Positions 9,316 to 18,076 of a stretch of DNA of 64,000 nucleotides are shown here, one piece after another. The DNA comes from Pseudomonas multiresinivorans (lineage in GTDB: Bacteria; Pseudomonadota; Gammaproteobacteria; Pseudomonadales; Pseudomonadaceae). The stretch is from the NCBI RefSeq assembly GCF_012971725.1, contig NZ_CP048833.1:4712001-4776000 (forward strand). The letters are read 5' to 3'. Positions within the stretch are counted from its first letter, which is position 1. Each line of letters starts with the position of its first letter. The notes beneath the pieces were generated by a model. The model made no database searches. It saw only the letters and a program-made list of their open reading frames with translations, and was not told the DNA's origin. Both the position numbers and the translations under genes were made by a program.

Positions 9316-9331
9316 AGCAAGGTGCGTGCCA
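9316..9331 (-). promoter_or_regulatory. Sigma-54 (RpoN) promoter of flgBCDE
   Basis: On the minus strand TGGCACGCACCTTGCT is a perfect TGGCACG-N4-TTGCW promoter. The -12 element is 43 bp upstream of the flgB ATG. The 160 bp behind it contain a cluster of CGGCAA motifs and no gene. Confidence 0.93.
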
Positions 9332-9377
9332 AACATCTATTTCCTTGATATTCAATGGCTTGAGCAGCCATCAAGGG

Positions 9378-9466
9378 CGGCAAGGAGCGGCAAAAGGCGG
9401 CAAAGCGGCAACCGATTTCCTTGCCGCCCGCCTCCCGCCGTTGCCGCTCGACGCATCACGCGGCAA
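9378..9466. promoter_or_regulatory. CGGCAA array upstream of the flgB sigma-54 promoter
   Basis: Four direct copies of CGGCAA begin at 9378, 9388, 9398 and 9406, that is, at 10, 10 and 8 bp steps on one DNA face. Inverted copies TTGCCG begin at 9421 and 9441 and a further CGGCAA at 9461. The outer pair 9406-9426 forms CGGCAA-N9-TTGCCG. The array starts 47 bp upstream of the -24 element. It is inferred to be the enhancer of the flagellar sigma-54 activator (FleR by analogy); an identical motif precedes flgF. Confidence 0.55.
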
Positions 9467-9494
9467 CAAGCCGGCTCACTCCAGCGAAAGGTTC

Positions 9495-10346
9495 CTACGC
9501 TTGCGCCAACGCCAGGAACGCACTCGGCAACCGCGCCTGCCGCCGATCCTTCAGGCAATACAGGTACTCGTCGATCAGGCTCGCGCCCTTGATCTCCAGT
9601 ACGCACAACTGGGGGTTATCCGGCACTTCCTGGCGGGCGATGATGCTCACGCCCAGGTTGCGGATCACCGCCTCGCGAATCGATTCACGGCTGCCAATTT
9701 CCAGCACCGAGGCGGGTACCACTCCGGCCTGCTGCAACATCGCCTCGGTCAGTTGGCGGGTGGTCGAACCCGCCTCGCGCATCAGCAGGCAGTGCTGGCG
9801 CAGGTCCCCCAGGTTCACCGACTGCATCGCCGCCAGCGGATGGCTGCGGTGCACTGCCAGCACCAGCGGATCGCTGCCCAGCACCACGCGGGTCAGGCGC
9901 GCGTCATCCACCTGTTGCGAAGAGGCGGCCAGGTCGACCCGGCATTCGATGAGCGATTCGAGCACCTGCTGGGAATTGCCGATCTCCACCGACACCTCGA
10001 TCTGCGGGAAGCGCTCGCGGAAGTCCTTGATCAGCCCGAGCACATAATAAGGAGAGGTGGCGCCGATCCGCAGGGCGCCCTGCATCTGCCCGCAGTTGCG
10101 CAGATAGAACTCGATGTCGGCTTCCTGCTGCAGCAGCGCCTCGACCATCGGCAACAGGCGCGCGCCCTCGTCGCTCAGGGTCAGGCGCCGGCCGCCGCGA
10201 TAGAACAGCTCCACCGCGTACTGGCTTTCCAGGTTGCGGATCTGGGTGGTCACGGTCGGCTGGCTGAGGCCGAGCTTCTTCGCCGCCTGGGTGATGCTGC
10301 CCAGCCTGGCAACCCGGTAGAACGCTTTTAGCTCTGCACTGAGCAT
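9495..10346 (-). CDS. LysR-family transcriptional regulator, divergent from the wecB-nfrBA cluster
   Basis: A 283-residue LTTR: N-terminal winged HTH (FYRVARLGSITQAAKKLGLSQPTVTTQIRNLE, about 9-40), a linker helix, then the two-lobe effector domain beginning near LRIGATSPYYVLGLIKDF. The start MLSAELKAFYRV (ATG 10344-10346) puts the HTH at the usual position; the longer open frame upstream is promoter DNA. The effector is not predictable. It is transcribed away from wecB, with a 254-bp shared intergenic region holding one T-N11-A palindrome, so control of the glycan operon and itself is a reasonable inference. Confidence 0.85.
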   Translation of the reverse strand: MLSAELKAFYRVARLGSITQAAKKLGLSQPTVTTQIRNLESQYAVELFYRGGRRLTLSDEGARLLPMVEALLQQEADIEFYLRNCGQMQGALRIGATSPYYVLGLIKDFRERFPQIEVSVEIGNSQQVLESLIECRVDLAASSQQVDDARLTRVVLGSDPLVLAVHRSHPLAAMQSVNLGDLRQHCLLMREAGSTTRQLTEAMLQQAGVVPASVLEIGSRESIREAVIRNLGVSIIARQEVPDNPQLCVLEIKGASLIDEYLYCLKDRRQARLPSAFLALAQA

Positions 10347-10459
10347 GGGTGTGACCCGCTCCTCGAAAAATCTGCCAATAATTTTCCTGCACGCTGTCAG
10401 AAAATAGGCGCCAGCCCAGTGACGACGCGGCCTGCAGCCAGGCGACAAAACAACCAAAA

Positions 10460-10478
10460 AGGTCAATGTACCTGACCT
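10460..10478. promoter_or_regulatory. T-N11-A LysR-type operator between the LysR gene and wecB
   Basis: AGGTCAATGTACCTGACCT is a perfect 6-bp inverted repeat (AGGTCA/TGACCT, 7-bp spacer) that fits the LTTR box T-N11-A (T10463, A10475). It lies 114 bp from the LysR start and 123 bp from the wecB ATG. It is the only such symmetric box I found in the divergent region. Confidence 0.6.
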
Positions 10479-10600
10479 GTATCACTGGCAACACCTGTTG
10501 GCGCTGGACAGCCCGGAGTTGAGCGACTTTCATTGCCCTTGGAAAAATCCCACCTGGAAACCGAAGGCGGCCTCACAAGGGTGCGCCCAAGGAGCAATTG

Positions 10601-11755
10601 ATGAAGTACAAAGTCACCATGGTTTTCGGCACCCGTCCGGAAGCCATCAAGATGGCCCCCCTCGCCCGCGTCCTTCGCCGTACCCCGGAAATCGAACTGC
10701 GCATCTGCTCCACCGGCCAGCATCGCGAGATGCTACAGCAAGTGCTGAACTCCTTCGAACTGGAGGTCGACGAAGACCTCGACGTCATGACCCAGGGCCA
10801 GACCCTGAACAGCCTGTCCCTGCAGATGATGGGCAAGCTGGATGACAGCTACGACCGCCACCGCCCGGACATCGTGCTGGTGCACGGCGATACCACCACC
10901 AGCTTCATCGCCGCCCTCACCGCCTTCAACCGGCAGATTCCGGTAGGCCACGTCGAGGCCGGCCTGCGCACCGGCAACATCCACCAGCCGTGGCCGGAAG
11001 AGGCCAACCGCCGCCTCACCGCGGTGATCGCCGACCTGCACTTCCCGCCGACCAAGGCCTCGCGCGACAACCTCCTGCGCGAAGGGGTGAACATCGACCA
11101 GATCGAGGTCACCGGCAACACCGTGATCGACGCCCTGCTGTGGATGCGTGAACACCTGCACGAGACCGACTGGAAACCCGCCGCCGACTCGCCGCTGGCC
11201 AGGTTCACCGGCGACCGCCGCGTGGTGCTGATCACCGGCCACCGCCGGGAGAACTTCGGCAAGGGTTTCGAGCGCATCTGCCAGGCCCTGGCGGAGCTGG
11301 CCCAGCGCTTCCCCGACGTCGACTTCGTCTACCCGGTACACCTCAACCCGCAGGTGCAGAACGCCGTCTACGGCCTGCTCTCGGACAAGCCGAACATCCA
11401 CCTGATCGCCCCGCAGGACTACCAGAACTTCGTCTGGCTGATGGACCGCGCCTACATCATCCTCACCGACTCGGGCGGCATCCAGGAAGAAGCCCCGGCG
11501 CTGGGCAAACCGCTGCTGGTGCTGCGCCGCGTCACCGAGCGCCCCGCCGTACTCGAAGGCGGCACCGTAGTGCTGGTGGGTACCAACACCGGCCGCATCG
11601 TCAGCGAAGCCAGCCACCTGCTGCGCGACGAGGAAGTCTACGAACAGATGAGCCGGGTCTTCAGCCCCTATGGGGATGGCCACGCCAGCGAGAAGATCGT
11701 CGCCCGGCTGCTGTCCTGGTTCGGTGAATCACGCACGCCAAGCGAGTTCGAATGA
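10601..11755 (+). CDS. wecB: UDP-N-acetylglucosamine 2-epimerase (non-hydrolysing)
   Basis: A 384-residue cytosolic enzyme that interconverts UDP-GlcNAc and UDP-ManNAc. Family motifs are all present: GTRPEAIKMAPL near the N-terminus, QHREML, HGDTTT near 95, EAGLRT near 118, PEEANRR, GHRREN near 215, YPVHLNP and SGGIQEEAP near 290. ATG 10601 is preceded by AAGGAG at 6 nt; a TTG three bases earlier is not needed. The stop overlaps the nfrB ATG (ATGA), so the enzyme is translationally coupled to the membrane glycosyltransferase. The inference is that it supplies UDP-ManNAc to that enzyme; O-antigen use elsewhere is possible. Confidence 0.95.
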   Translation: MKYKVTMVFGTRPEAIKMAPLARVLRRTPEIELRICSTGQHREMLQQVLNSFELEVDEDLDVMTQGQTLNSLSLQMMGKLDDSYDRHRPDIVLVHGDTTTSFIAALTAFNRQIPVGHVEAGLRTGNIHQPWPEEANRRLTAVIADLHFPPTKASRDNLLREGVNIDQIEVTGNTVIDALLWMREHLHETDWKPAADSPLARFTGDRRVVLITGHRRENFGKGFERICQALAELAQRFPDVDFVYPVHLNPQVQNAVYGLLSDKPNIHLIAPQDYQNFVWLMDRAYIILTDSGGIQEEAPALGKPLLVLRRVTERPAVLEGGTVVLVGTNTGRIVSEASHLLRDEEVYEQMSRVFSPYGDGHASEKIVARLLSWFGESRTPSEFE

Positions 11756-13926
11756 GCCTCGAACTGGTCGATATCCTCACCTACGTTCTGTATGCCCTGA
11801 AGTACCTGGCGATCATCCTGGCCGCGCTGATGTTCCTGCTCGGCCTGGATGACCTGTTCATCGACCTGGTGTACTGGGGCCGTGTGCTGGTGCGGCGCTT
11901 CCGCATCTACAACCGCTTCGACCGGGCCGACGAGGAACGCCTCTTCGCCGCCGCGGAGAAACCCCTGGCGATCATGGTGCCCGCCTGGAACGAGGTCGGC
12001 GTGGTCGGCGAAATGGCGCGCCTGGCGGCCTCGACGCTGGACTACGAGAACTACCAGATCTTCGTCGGCACCTACCCCAACGATCCGCAGACCCAGGCAG
12101 ACGTGGATGCCGTCTGCCTGCACTACCCCAACGTGCACAAGGTGGTCTGCGCGCGCCCCGGCCCCACCAGCAAGGCCGACTGCCTGAACAACATCATCGA
12201 CGCCATCCTGCGCTTCGAGGCCGATGCGAAGATCGAGTTCGCCGGCTTCATCCTGCACGACGCCGAAGACGTGATCTCGCCGCTGGAACTGCGCCTGTTC
12301 AACTACCTGCTGCCGGCCAAGGACCTGATCCAGATCCCGGTCTACCCCTACGCCCCGGAATGGACCGGCTTCACCGCCGGCCACTATGTCGACGAGTTCG
12401 CCGAGAACCACGGCAAGGATGTGCCGGTGCGCGAGGCGCTGACCGGCCAGGTGCCCAGCGCCGGCGTCGGTACCTGCTTCAGCCGCCGCGCCATTGCCGC
12501 ACTGCTGGAAGACGGCGATGGCATTGCCTTCGATGTGCAGAGTCTCACCGAGGACTACGACATCGGCTTCCGCCTCAAGCAGAAGGGCATGAAGTGCATC
12601 TTCGCCCGCTACTCCATCACCGACCCGCAGCTGGCGCTGAAAAGCACCTGGGTGCCAGGCATGGACCGGCGCTTCTCCCAGGTCATCTGCGTGCGCGAGC
12701 ACTTCCCGCGCACCTGGCAGCACGCCATCCGCCAGAAGTCCCGGTGGATCACCGGGATCGTCTTCCAGGGCACGCGCAACCTGGGCTGGAGCAGCAAGGG
12801 CATGCTCAACTACTTCCTCTGGCGCGACCGCCGGGGGCTGATCGCCTACCTGCTGAGCTTCCTGGTCAACCTGCTGTTCCTGGTGCTGATCACCATGTGG
12901 CTGATCACCACCCTGTCGCCCAACGCCTGGCGCTTCCCCTCGATCCTCGAAGGCAGCCAGTTGCTGGTGGTGCTGCTGTTCCTCAACGGCCTGATGCTGC
13001 TCAACCGGCTGTTCCAGCGCTTCTGGTTCGTCACCCGTTTCTACGGCATCTTCGAAGGCCTGCTGTCAGCGCCGCGGATGATGTGGAGCAACTTCGTCAA
13101 CTTCTTCGCCAACCTGCGCGCACTCAAGCAGGTGATGGAAATGGGCGACTCGCGCCGCGTGGCGTGGGACAAGACCACCCACGAGTTCCCCGCCCTCGCC
13201 GGCCCGCAGCGCACACCGCTGGGCCAGCGCCTGAAGGAAAAGGGCCTGATCACCGAGGAGCAGCTGCAATCGGCGCTCACCAGCCCGGTGCGCCGGCGCC
13301 TGGGCCGCGAGCTGCTGCTGCGCGAGCTGATCACCAGCACGCAACTGGTGGAAACCCTGGCCGAGGAACTGGGCGAGGAATGGGCACCGCTCAACCCCTT
13401 CGCCCTCGATGCGAAGTTGATCGAAGCATTGCCGCGCAAGCTGGCGCTGCGCTATGCCGTGCTGCCGGTAGCCCTGGAGGGCGACACTCTGGTGCTGGCC
13501 AGCGAACAGCAGATCAGCCAGGTATCCCTCGGCGCCATCAGCCGCCAGCTCAAACGTCCGGTGCGCGGGCGTCTGGCTCCCCAGGGGCGCGTCACTCTCG
13601 GCCTGCGCCACTGGTATGGCGGGCGCCACCAGAGCGACGAAACCCGCGCCATCGTCGACGCGCTCCGTCAGCGCAACGGCGATGAAACCCTGATGGAGCG
13701 CCTCTGTGGACATGTGGTGATGTTCGGCACCCTGCTGCAGGTCCGCGGGATGGTCCCGCCGAGCCTGTTCAACCAGGCCCTGATCGATTTCGACCCCGAG
13801 CAGGACTCCCTCGGCGAACATCTGATCAAGCGCGGCATCATCACCCAGCAGGTGCTCGAAGAAGCACTCGAGGAACAGGCCAGCGAACATCACGAGGCCT
13901 ATCGCATTGCCCGGGAGGCCGTGTGA
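11752..13926 (+). CDS. nfrB: NfrB-like membrane glycosyltransferase with C-terminal MshEN (c-di-GMP-binding) region
   Basis: A 724-residue inner-membrane protein resembling E. coli NfrB (phage N4 adsorption protein B). One or two N-terminal TM helices (8-40), then a GT2-type domain with HDAED (169-173, metal/UDP site), TEDYD (266-270, catalytic Asp region) and RQKSRW (327-332, QxxRW acceptor motif). TM helices follow at about 360-440. Residues 485-600 match the MshEN/T2SSE_N fold (LGQRLKEKGLITEEQLQSAL, RRRLGRELLLRELI, LPRKLALRYAVLPV), and a second RLxxxG-type half (SLGEHLIKRGIITQQVLEEAL) sits at about 685-706. In E. coli this region binds c-di-GMP and activates a WecB-dependent glycan pathway. 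It overlaps wecB and nfrA by 4 bp each. Confidence 0.92.
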   Translation: MSLELVDILTYVLYALKYLAIILAALMFLLGLDDLFIDLVYWGRVLVRRFRIYNRFDRADEERLFAAAEKPLAIMVPAWNEVGVVGEMARLAASTLDYENYQIFVGTYPNDPQTQADVDAVCLHYPNVHKVVCARPGPTSKADCLNNIIDAILRFEADAKIEFAGFILHDAEDVISPLELRLFNYLLPAKDLIQIPVYPYAPEWTGFTAGHYVDEFAENHGKDVPVREALTGQVPSAGVGTCFSRRAIAALLEDGDGIAFDVQSLTEDYDIGFRLKQKGMKCIFARYSITDPQLALKSTWVPGMDRRFSQVICVREHFPRTWQHAIRQKSRWITGIVFQGTRNLGWSSKGMLNYFLWRDRRGLIAYLLSFLVNLLFLVLITMWLITTLSPNAWRFPSILEGSQLLVVLLFLNGLMLLNRLFQRFWFVTRFYGIFEGLLSAPRMMWSNFVNFFANLRALKQVMEMGDSRRVAWDKTTHEFPALAGPQRTPLGQRLKEKGLITEEQLQSALTSPVRRRLGRELLLRELITSTQLVETLAEELGEEWAPLNPFALDAKLIEALPRKLALRYAVLPVALEGDTLVLASEQQISQVSLGAISRQLKRPVRGRLAPQGRVTLGLRHWYGGRHQSDETRAIVDALRQRNGDETLMERLCGHVVMFGTLLQVRGMVPPSLFNQALIDFDPEQDSLGEHLIKRGIITQQVLEEALEEQASEHHEAYRIAREAV

Positions 13927-16900
13927 AACCGCAACAAACCCTGCTTTACGGCCTGATCCTGGCGAGCATCGCCGCTCCGCTGGCGCAGGCCGCCGACGAC
14001 CAGCTCAGCGAATTCCAGCGCTTCCGCAGCTTCCCCTACCTGGACAAGGGCTACAAGGAAGCGAAGAAGAACAACTGGGCGGAAGTCGAACGCCTGATGC
14101 GCCACCTGCTCGACCGCGTACCCAACAACACCGAAGCGCGTTCCCTGCTGATCCAGTCCCTGGCCAAGCAGCAGCGCTATGCCGATGCGGAAAAGGAAGC
14201 CCAGGCCCTGGCCGGCACCGATGCCGGCGCCGAGGCACTGACCAACCTGCGCCTGGACCTGATCGAGAACGGCCCGCCGCCCGAAGTGCAGGTCAATCAG
14301 TGGCTGGCCCATGCCGATGCCAACGAGCGTGTGCGCCTGTGGCAGGCCTACAGCCTCAAGCTCGGCCAGACCCAGGGCGCGGCCAAGGCGCTGGAATGGC
14401 TCGGCACCTTGCCGCCGGGCAGTGACGGCCGTGTACTGCGCGAAGCGCGGGCGAACTGGGCCGAACAGCTGCGTGACTGGGATACCACCATCGCCCAGCT
14501 GGCGCCGCTGGCCGCCGCCCACCAGCTCTCCGCCGTGGACTGGAACCGGCTGGCCAACGCCTATGCCCAGCGCCTGGACGAAAAGCCGCTGGAGCAACTG
14601 ATCCAGCAGGCCCCGGATGCGGAGTCGGCACGCAAGGCCCGGCTGGCGATCATCGACCGCGCCATCGCCGTCAAGCAGACCGAAGTGGCCAAGCGCTGGC
14701 TGCTTACCCTGCCCGAGCAGGACCGCCGCGACCCGACGCGCCAGGCACAGTTGCTGGAAGTCGCGCGCGACAGCAGCGACGCAGCGCTGGTTACGCAGCT
14801 CAGCGACGCGCAGAACCGCCCGTGCCTGGAAACCACCGAATGGTTGTCACGCCACGACCAGGCAGCGGCACTGGCGAAGCTGCAGCAGTGCAAGCCCACT
14901 GACGATCCGAAGACCTGGCTGGTCCTGGCCCAACACCTGGAGGCCACCGACCTGCTGGAAAACACCCGGCTGCCCGAACCCTGGGACACCGCCCGCCGCG
15001 ACCAGCTGGTGGACTCCTGGCGACGCCAGGGCCGCACCGACCTGGCCCTGGCCTGGCTATCCCGCCAGCCGCAGACACCCGATACCGTGCGCCAGCGCGC
15101 CGAGCTGCTGCAGGCCCGTGGCCGCACCGGCGAAGCGGCCGCGCTGTGGGAGCAGCGCTATCGCCAGACCGGCGACCTCAAGGCGCTCGACCAAGCGAGC
15201 TATCTTGCGCTCAACGCCGGGCGCACCGAGCGCGCCAAGCAACTGCTGGAAAGCGCCTACGACCGACGCGGCGGCAACTTGCCGCCCACGCTGCTGCAGC
15301 GCCTGGCCGGCATCCATGCACGCAATGACACGCCGCTGGACGTCGCCCGCATCGAAGCCCTGCTGCCCAAGGCCGACCCGGTCTCGCGCGGCTACCTGCT
15401 CGGTCGCCTGGCCGAAGCCGGGCGCTGTGATGCCCTGCAGCGCTACCTGAGCCCGGATTCCAACACCCCCGGCGAACTGCGCGCCCTGGGCCGCTGCGCC
15501 ATGCCCGCGCGCCCCGGCGAAGCGGTGGTCTACTACCAGGCCGCCATCGCCCACGGCGACAAGGACAGCCAGCTGCCGCTGGCCTATGCGCTGGAAGCCG
15601 CCGGCGACCCGGCCGGCGCCCTGCGCATCTTCAATGCCCTGCCCGCCAGCGAACTCAACGACAACGCCCGCCTCACCGCCAGCCGCGCCGCGCTGCTCAC
15701 CAACGACAATGCCGGCGCCGAGCGCTACTGGCAGCAGGCGAGGAAAAGCAGCGCGGACGATTGGGCACTGGGCGCCAACATCGCCGATGCCCGTGGCGAC
15801 TATCCCCTGGCCCTTACCCGGCACCGCGAGGCCCTGCAACACGAGCCCAACGGCCAGCACTACTACAATGCCGCCGGCAGCGCCCAGAAGGCCGGCGACA
15901 AGCAGCAGAGCAAACTCTGGCTGGCCGAGGCGGTACGCCGCGAGCCGAACAACCCGCGCTTCCGCGCCGACTACGGCATGCGCCTGGCCGGCACCGATAC
16001 GCCGCAAGAGCGGCGTACTGCGATTCCCTACCTGGAACGCGCCACCCGCGACTACCCGGAAGACTTCCGCCTGGGCGAAACCCTGGCCTGGCGCTACGAC
16101 GAGGCCGAAGACAGCTTCGCCGCCCGCCGCGAGTTGCGCCGGGTCATCGACCTGGAGCAGGACCCGGTGGCCGCCGACGACGAATACGGCAGCCTCGAAG
16201 CTCGTCGCTTCCGTCAGCGCCGTGCGCATCAGACGTTGTCCCAGCGCGACAACCTGACCATCGCCAGTACCTGGTCGCCGGCAGGCATCACCACCGTGGC
16301 CGTCCCCATCGGTGAAAACAAGGTCGGCAACAAGCGCCGCGCCCAATCGCAGAACCTGCAGACCTTCATCTGGGACCACGCACTGGGCGATGAACCGACC
16401 CGCAACGGCAGCACCCTCTCGGTGTATGGCCGGGCGATCGCCGGCAACGAAGGGCGCAAGGAATACACCCAGACCCTCGCCGCCGGTTTCGGCCTGCGCT
16501 ACAAGCCCTTCGGCGACTACAACCTCAACCTCTACAGCGAGCTGTACAAGCAGAACACGGTGAACGGCGACGTCGATCCTGAAGACGCCTTCGAGGGGCT
16601 GCGCTGGCACGAGATCGGTACGCCGGAGAAATTCGAGCGCTACATCCGCCAGCGCGACAAGTACGGCCAGACCAGCACCGACTTCCTGTTGCGCGCCACG
16701 GCCTCCTTCCTCGACCAGGGCGAGTACCGCGACGACTGGCGCGTGGACGAGAGCGACTGGGACGAACGCTTCCTCTACACCGACTTCGCCTGGTGGACCC
16801 ACGCCGGCGACCACCAGTGGGTCTCGCGCTACCAGCAGGGCCACACCTGGAAACTGCCGGTGGATTCGCCGCAAACGATCATGCCCTACGGCTTTGCCGA

Positions 16901-17105
16901 GTTCTCCACGCAGGACCCGAGCAACGACTGGCGCCAGGACCTGCGCAGCGGTGTCGGCCTGCGCTGGCAATACTGGTACGGCGAGGATCGCTACAACGCC
17001 TACCGCGCCCACGTCACCGTGCGCACCGAATACCAGTTGGGCATGGCCGGCAATCTCTACGAAAAGGCCAACGGTTGGCTGGTGGGACTCGAGGTGAATT
17101 TCTGA
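13923..17105 (+). CDS. nfrA: NfrA-like outer-membrane protein (TPR plus beta-barrel), phage N4 adsorption protein A family
   Basis: A 1060-residue exported protein starting GTG 13923, which overlaps the nfrB stop (GTGTGA). Signal peptide MKPQQTLLYGLILASIAAPLAQA is followed by a long alpha-helical TPR/solenoid section (about 25-780; repeated A/L-rich helical pairs such as AEVERLMRHLLDRVPNNTEARSL). A C-terminal aromatic beta-rich barrel (about 790-1060) ends WLVGLEVNF with terminal Phe, a beta-barrel insertion signal. This architecture matches E. coli NfrA and parallels PgaA/BcsC glycan exporters. The inferred role is periplasmic chaperoning and outer-membrane export of the NfrB product, and possibly phage adsorption. 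Slightly longer than E. coli NfrA (about 990). Confidence 0.92.
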   Translation: MKPQQTLLYGLILASIAAPLAQAADDQLSEFQRFRSFPYLDKGYKEAKKNNWAEVERLMRHLLDRVPNNTEARSLLIQSLAKQQRYADAEKEAQALAGTDAGAEALTNLRLDLIENGPPPEVQVNQWLAHADANERVRLWQAYSLKLGQTQGAAKALEWLGTLPPGSDGRVLREARANWAEQLRDWDTTIAQLAPLAAAHQLSAVDWNRLANAYAQRLDEKPLEQLIQQAPDAESARKARLAIIDRAIAVKQTEVAKRWLLTLPEQDRRDPTRQAQLLEVARDSSDAALVTQLSDAQNRPCLETTEWLSRHDQAAALAKLQQCKPTDDPKTWLVLAQHLEATDLLENTRLPEPWDTARRDQLVDSWRRQGRTDLALAWLSRQPQTPDTVRQRAELLQARGRTGEAAALWEQRYRQTGDLKALDQASYLALNAGRTERAKQLLESAYDRRGGNLPPTLLQRLAGIHARNDTPLDVARIEALLPKADPVSRGYLLGRLAEAGRCDALQRYLSPDSNTPGELRALGRCAMPARPGEAVVYYQAAIAHGDKDSQLPLAYALEAAGDPAGALRIFNALPASELNDNARLTASRAALLTNDNAGAERYWQQARKSSADDWALGANIADARGDYPLALTRHREALQHEPNGQHYYNAAGSAQKAGDKQQSKLWLAEAVRREPNNPRFRADYGMRLAGTDTPQERRTAIPYLERATRDYPEDFRLGETLAWRYDEAEDSFAARRELRRVIDLEQDPVAADDEYGSLEARRFRQRRAHQTLSQRDNLTIASTWSPAGITTVAVPIGENKVGNKRRAQSQNLQTFIWDHALGDEPTRNGSTLSVYGRAIAGNEGRKEYTQTLAAGFGLRYKPFGDYNLNLYSELYKQNTVNGDVDPEDAFEGLRWHEIGTPEKFERYIRQRDKYGQTSTDFLLRATASFLDQGEYRDDWRVDESDWDERFLYTDFAWWTHAGDHQWVSRYQQGHTWKLPVDSPQTIMPYGFAEFSTQDPSNDWRQDLRSGVGLRWQYWYGEDRYNAYRAHVTVRTEYQLGMAGNLYEKANGWLVGLEVNF

Positions 17106-17980
17106 TGCGCCGCCTGATTCTCTCCCTCGCCCTGCTCCTCTCCGCCTTCGCTGCCCAGGCCGACGATCGCCTGTTCTATCAGCCGCTGAACGTCGATGCG
17201 TCACTCAGCGAGGCGCAGTGGCAACAGATCTGGCGCGCCAGCGCGGCCCAGGGTGCGAAGACGCTGATCGTGCAATGGACCGCCTATGGCGACTCCGACT
17301 TTGGCGGCGCCGGCGGCTGGCTCGCACATGCCCTGAAAAGCGCCCACGACAACGGCCTGCAACTGGTACTCGGCCTGTACATAGACCCGGCCTACTACCA
17401 GCGCCAGAGCGAACTGGACACACCCGGCCTGGAGGCCTACTGGCAGCACCAGCTCGGCCGTTCCCTGGCGCAGCAACGGCAAGTGAGCGAGCAATGGAAA
17501 CTCCCTGTCGCCGCCTGGTACCTGCCGATGGAGCTGGATGACTGGCACTTCCAGGCCGCCGAACGCCGACAAGCCCTGCAACGCCAGCTCAAGGACTTCG
17601 CCGGCCAGATGAAGGCGCCGCTGCAATTGAGCGCATTCTCCGGCGGCAAGCTCGCGCCGCAGGTATACGGCAACTGGCTGGGCGAGATCGCCGGTCTCGG
17701 TGTACAGGTCTGGTGGCAGGACGGCGCCGGCACCGGCGCGCTGCCCGAGCGGGTACGCCAGGCTTACGCTGCCGCTCTCCCCTGCTCGGTTGGCATCGTC
17801 CGCGAAGCCTTCCGCCAGACCAGTGCCGCCGGCCAGACCTTCCGCGCCGAGCCTGCCGCACCGTCCAGCGTCTCCACGGGCTGTCACGCCAGTGCCGTCT
17901 TCGAAGTGCGTTATCGGCCCTGGGGCAAACTCCTGCTGGACAACCAGCGGGCGCAAGCCGGCACCGCCCTGCACCCTTGA
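17105..17980 (+). CDS. YbcH/DUF4434-like secreted protein of the nfr cluster
   Basis: A 291-residue protein whose ATG overlaps the nfrA stop by one base (TGATG). Signal peptide MRRLILSLALLLSAFAAQA, then DDRLFYQPLNVDASLSEAQWQQIW and KTLIVQWTAYGDSDFGG, LVLGLYIDPAYYQ, AAWYLPMELDDWHF and GVQVWWQDGAG: alternating beta strands and helices with acidic/aromatic ends, as in a TIM-barrel glycoside hydrolase-like fold. E. coli carries a similar gene (ybcH) beside nfrAB. Two Cys (CSVG, GCHAS) could form a disulfide. Function is unproven; processing or capture of the secreted glycan is an inference. A 96-bp gap separates it from the cyclase gene. Confidence 0.75.
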   Translation: MRRLILSLALLLSAFAAQADDRLFYQPLNVDASLSEAQWQQIWRASAAQGAKTLIVQWTAYGDSDFGGAGGWLAHALKSAHDNGLQLVLGLYIDPAYYQRQSELDTPGLEAYWQHQLGRSLAQQRQVSEQWKLPVAAWYLPMELDDWHFQAAERRQALQRQLKDFAGQMKAPLQLSAFSGGKLAPQVYGNWLGEIAGLGVQVWWQDGAGTGALPERVRQAYAAALPCSVGIVREAFRQTSAAGQTFRAEPAAPSSVSTGCHASAVFEVRYRPWGKLLLDNQRAQAGTALHP

Positions 17981-18076
17981 GACCAACCCCCGCGCGCGAC
18001 CTGCCGGACACCGCGCGGAGGCCACCGAGTTCGTCTATTCTCGCGCGAGCGATCCCGCCCCCGTACAGGACCGTTC

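Noticed and set aside
10486..10502. TGGCA...TTGG sequence upstream of wecB as a sigma-54 promoter
   Set aside because: GG and GC are not 10 bp apart as required (the -12 position reads TG).
15057..17204. 715-codon minus-strand frame opposite nfrA
   Set aside because: Shadow of nfrA; no RBS, no motif, and it crosses the nfrA stop into the next gene.
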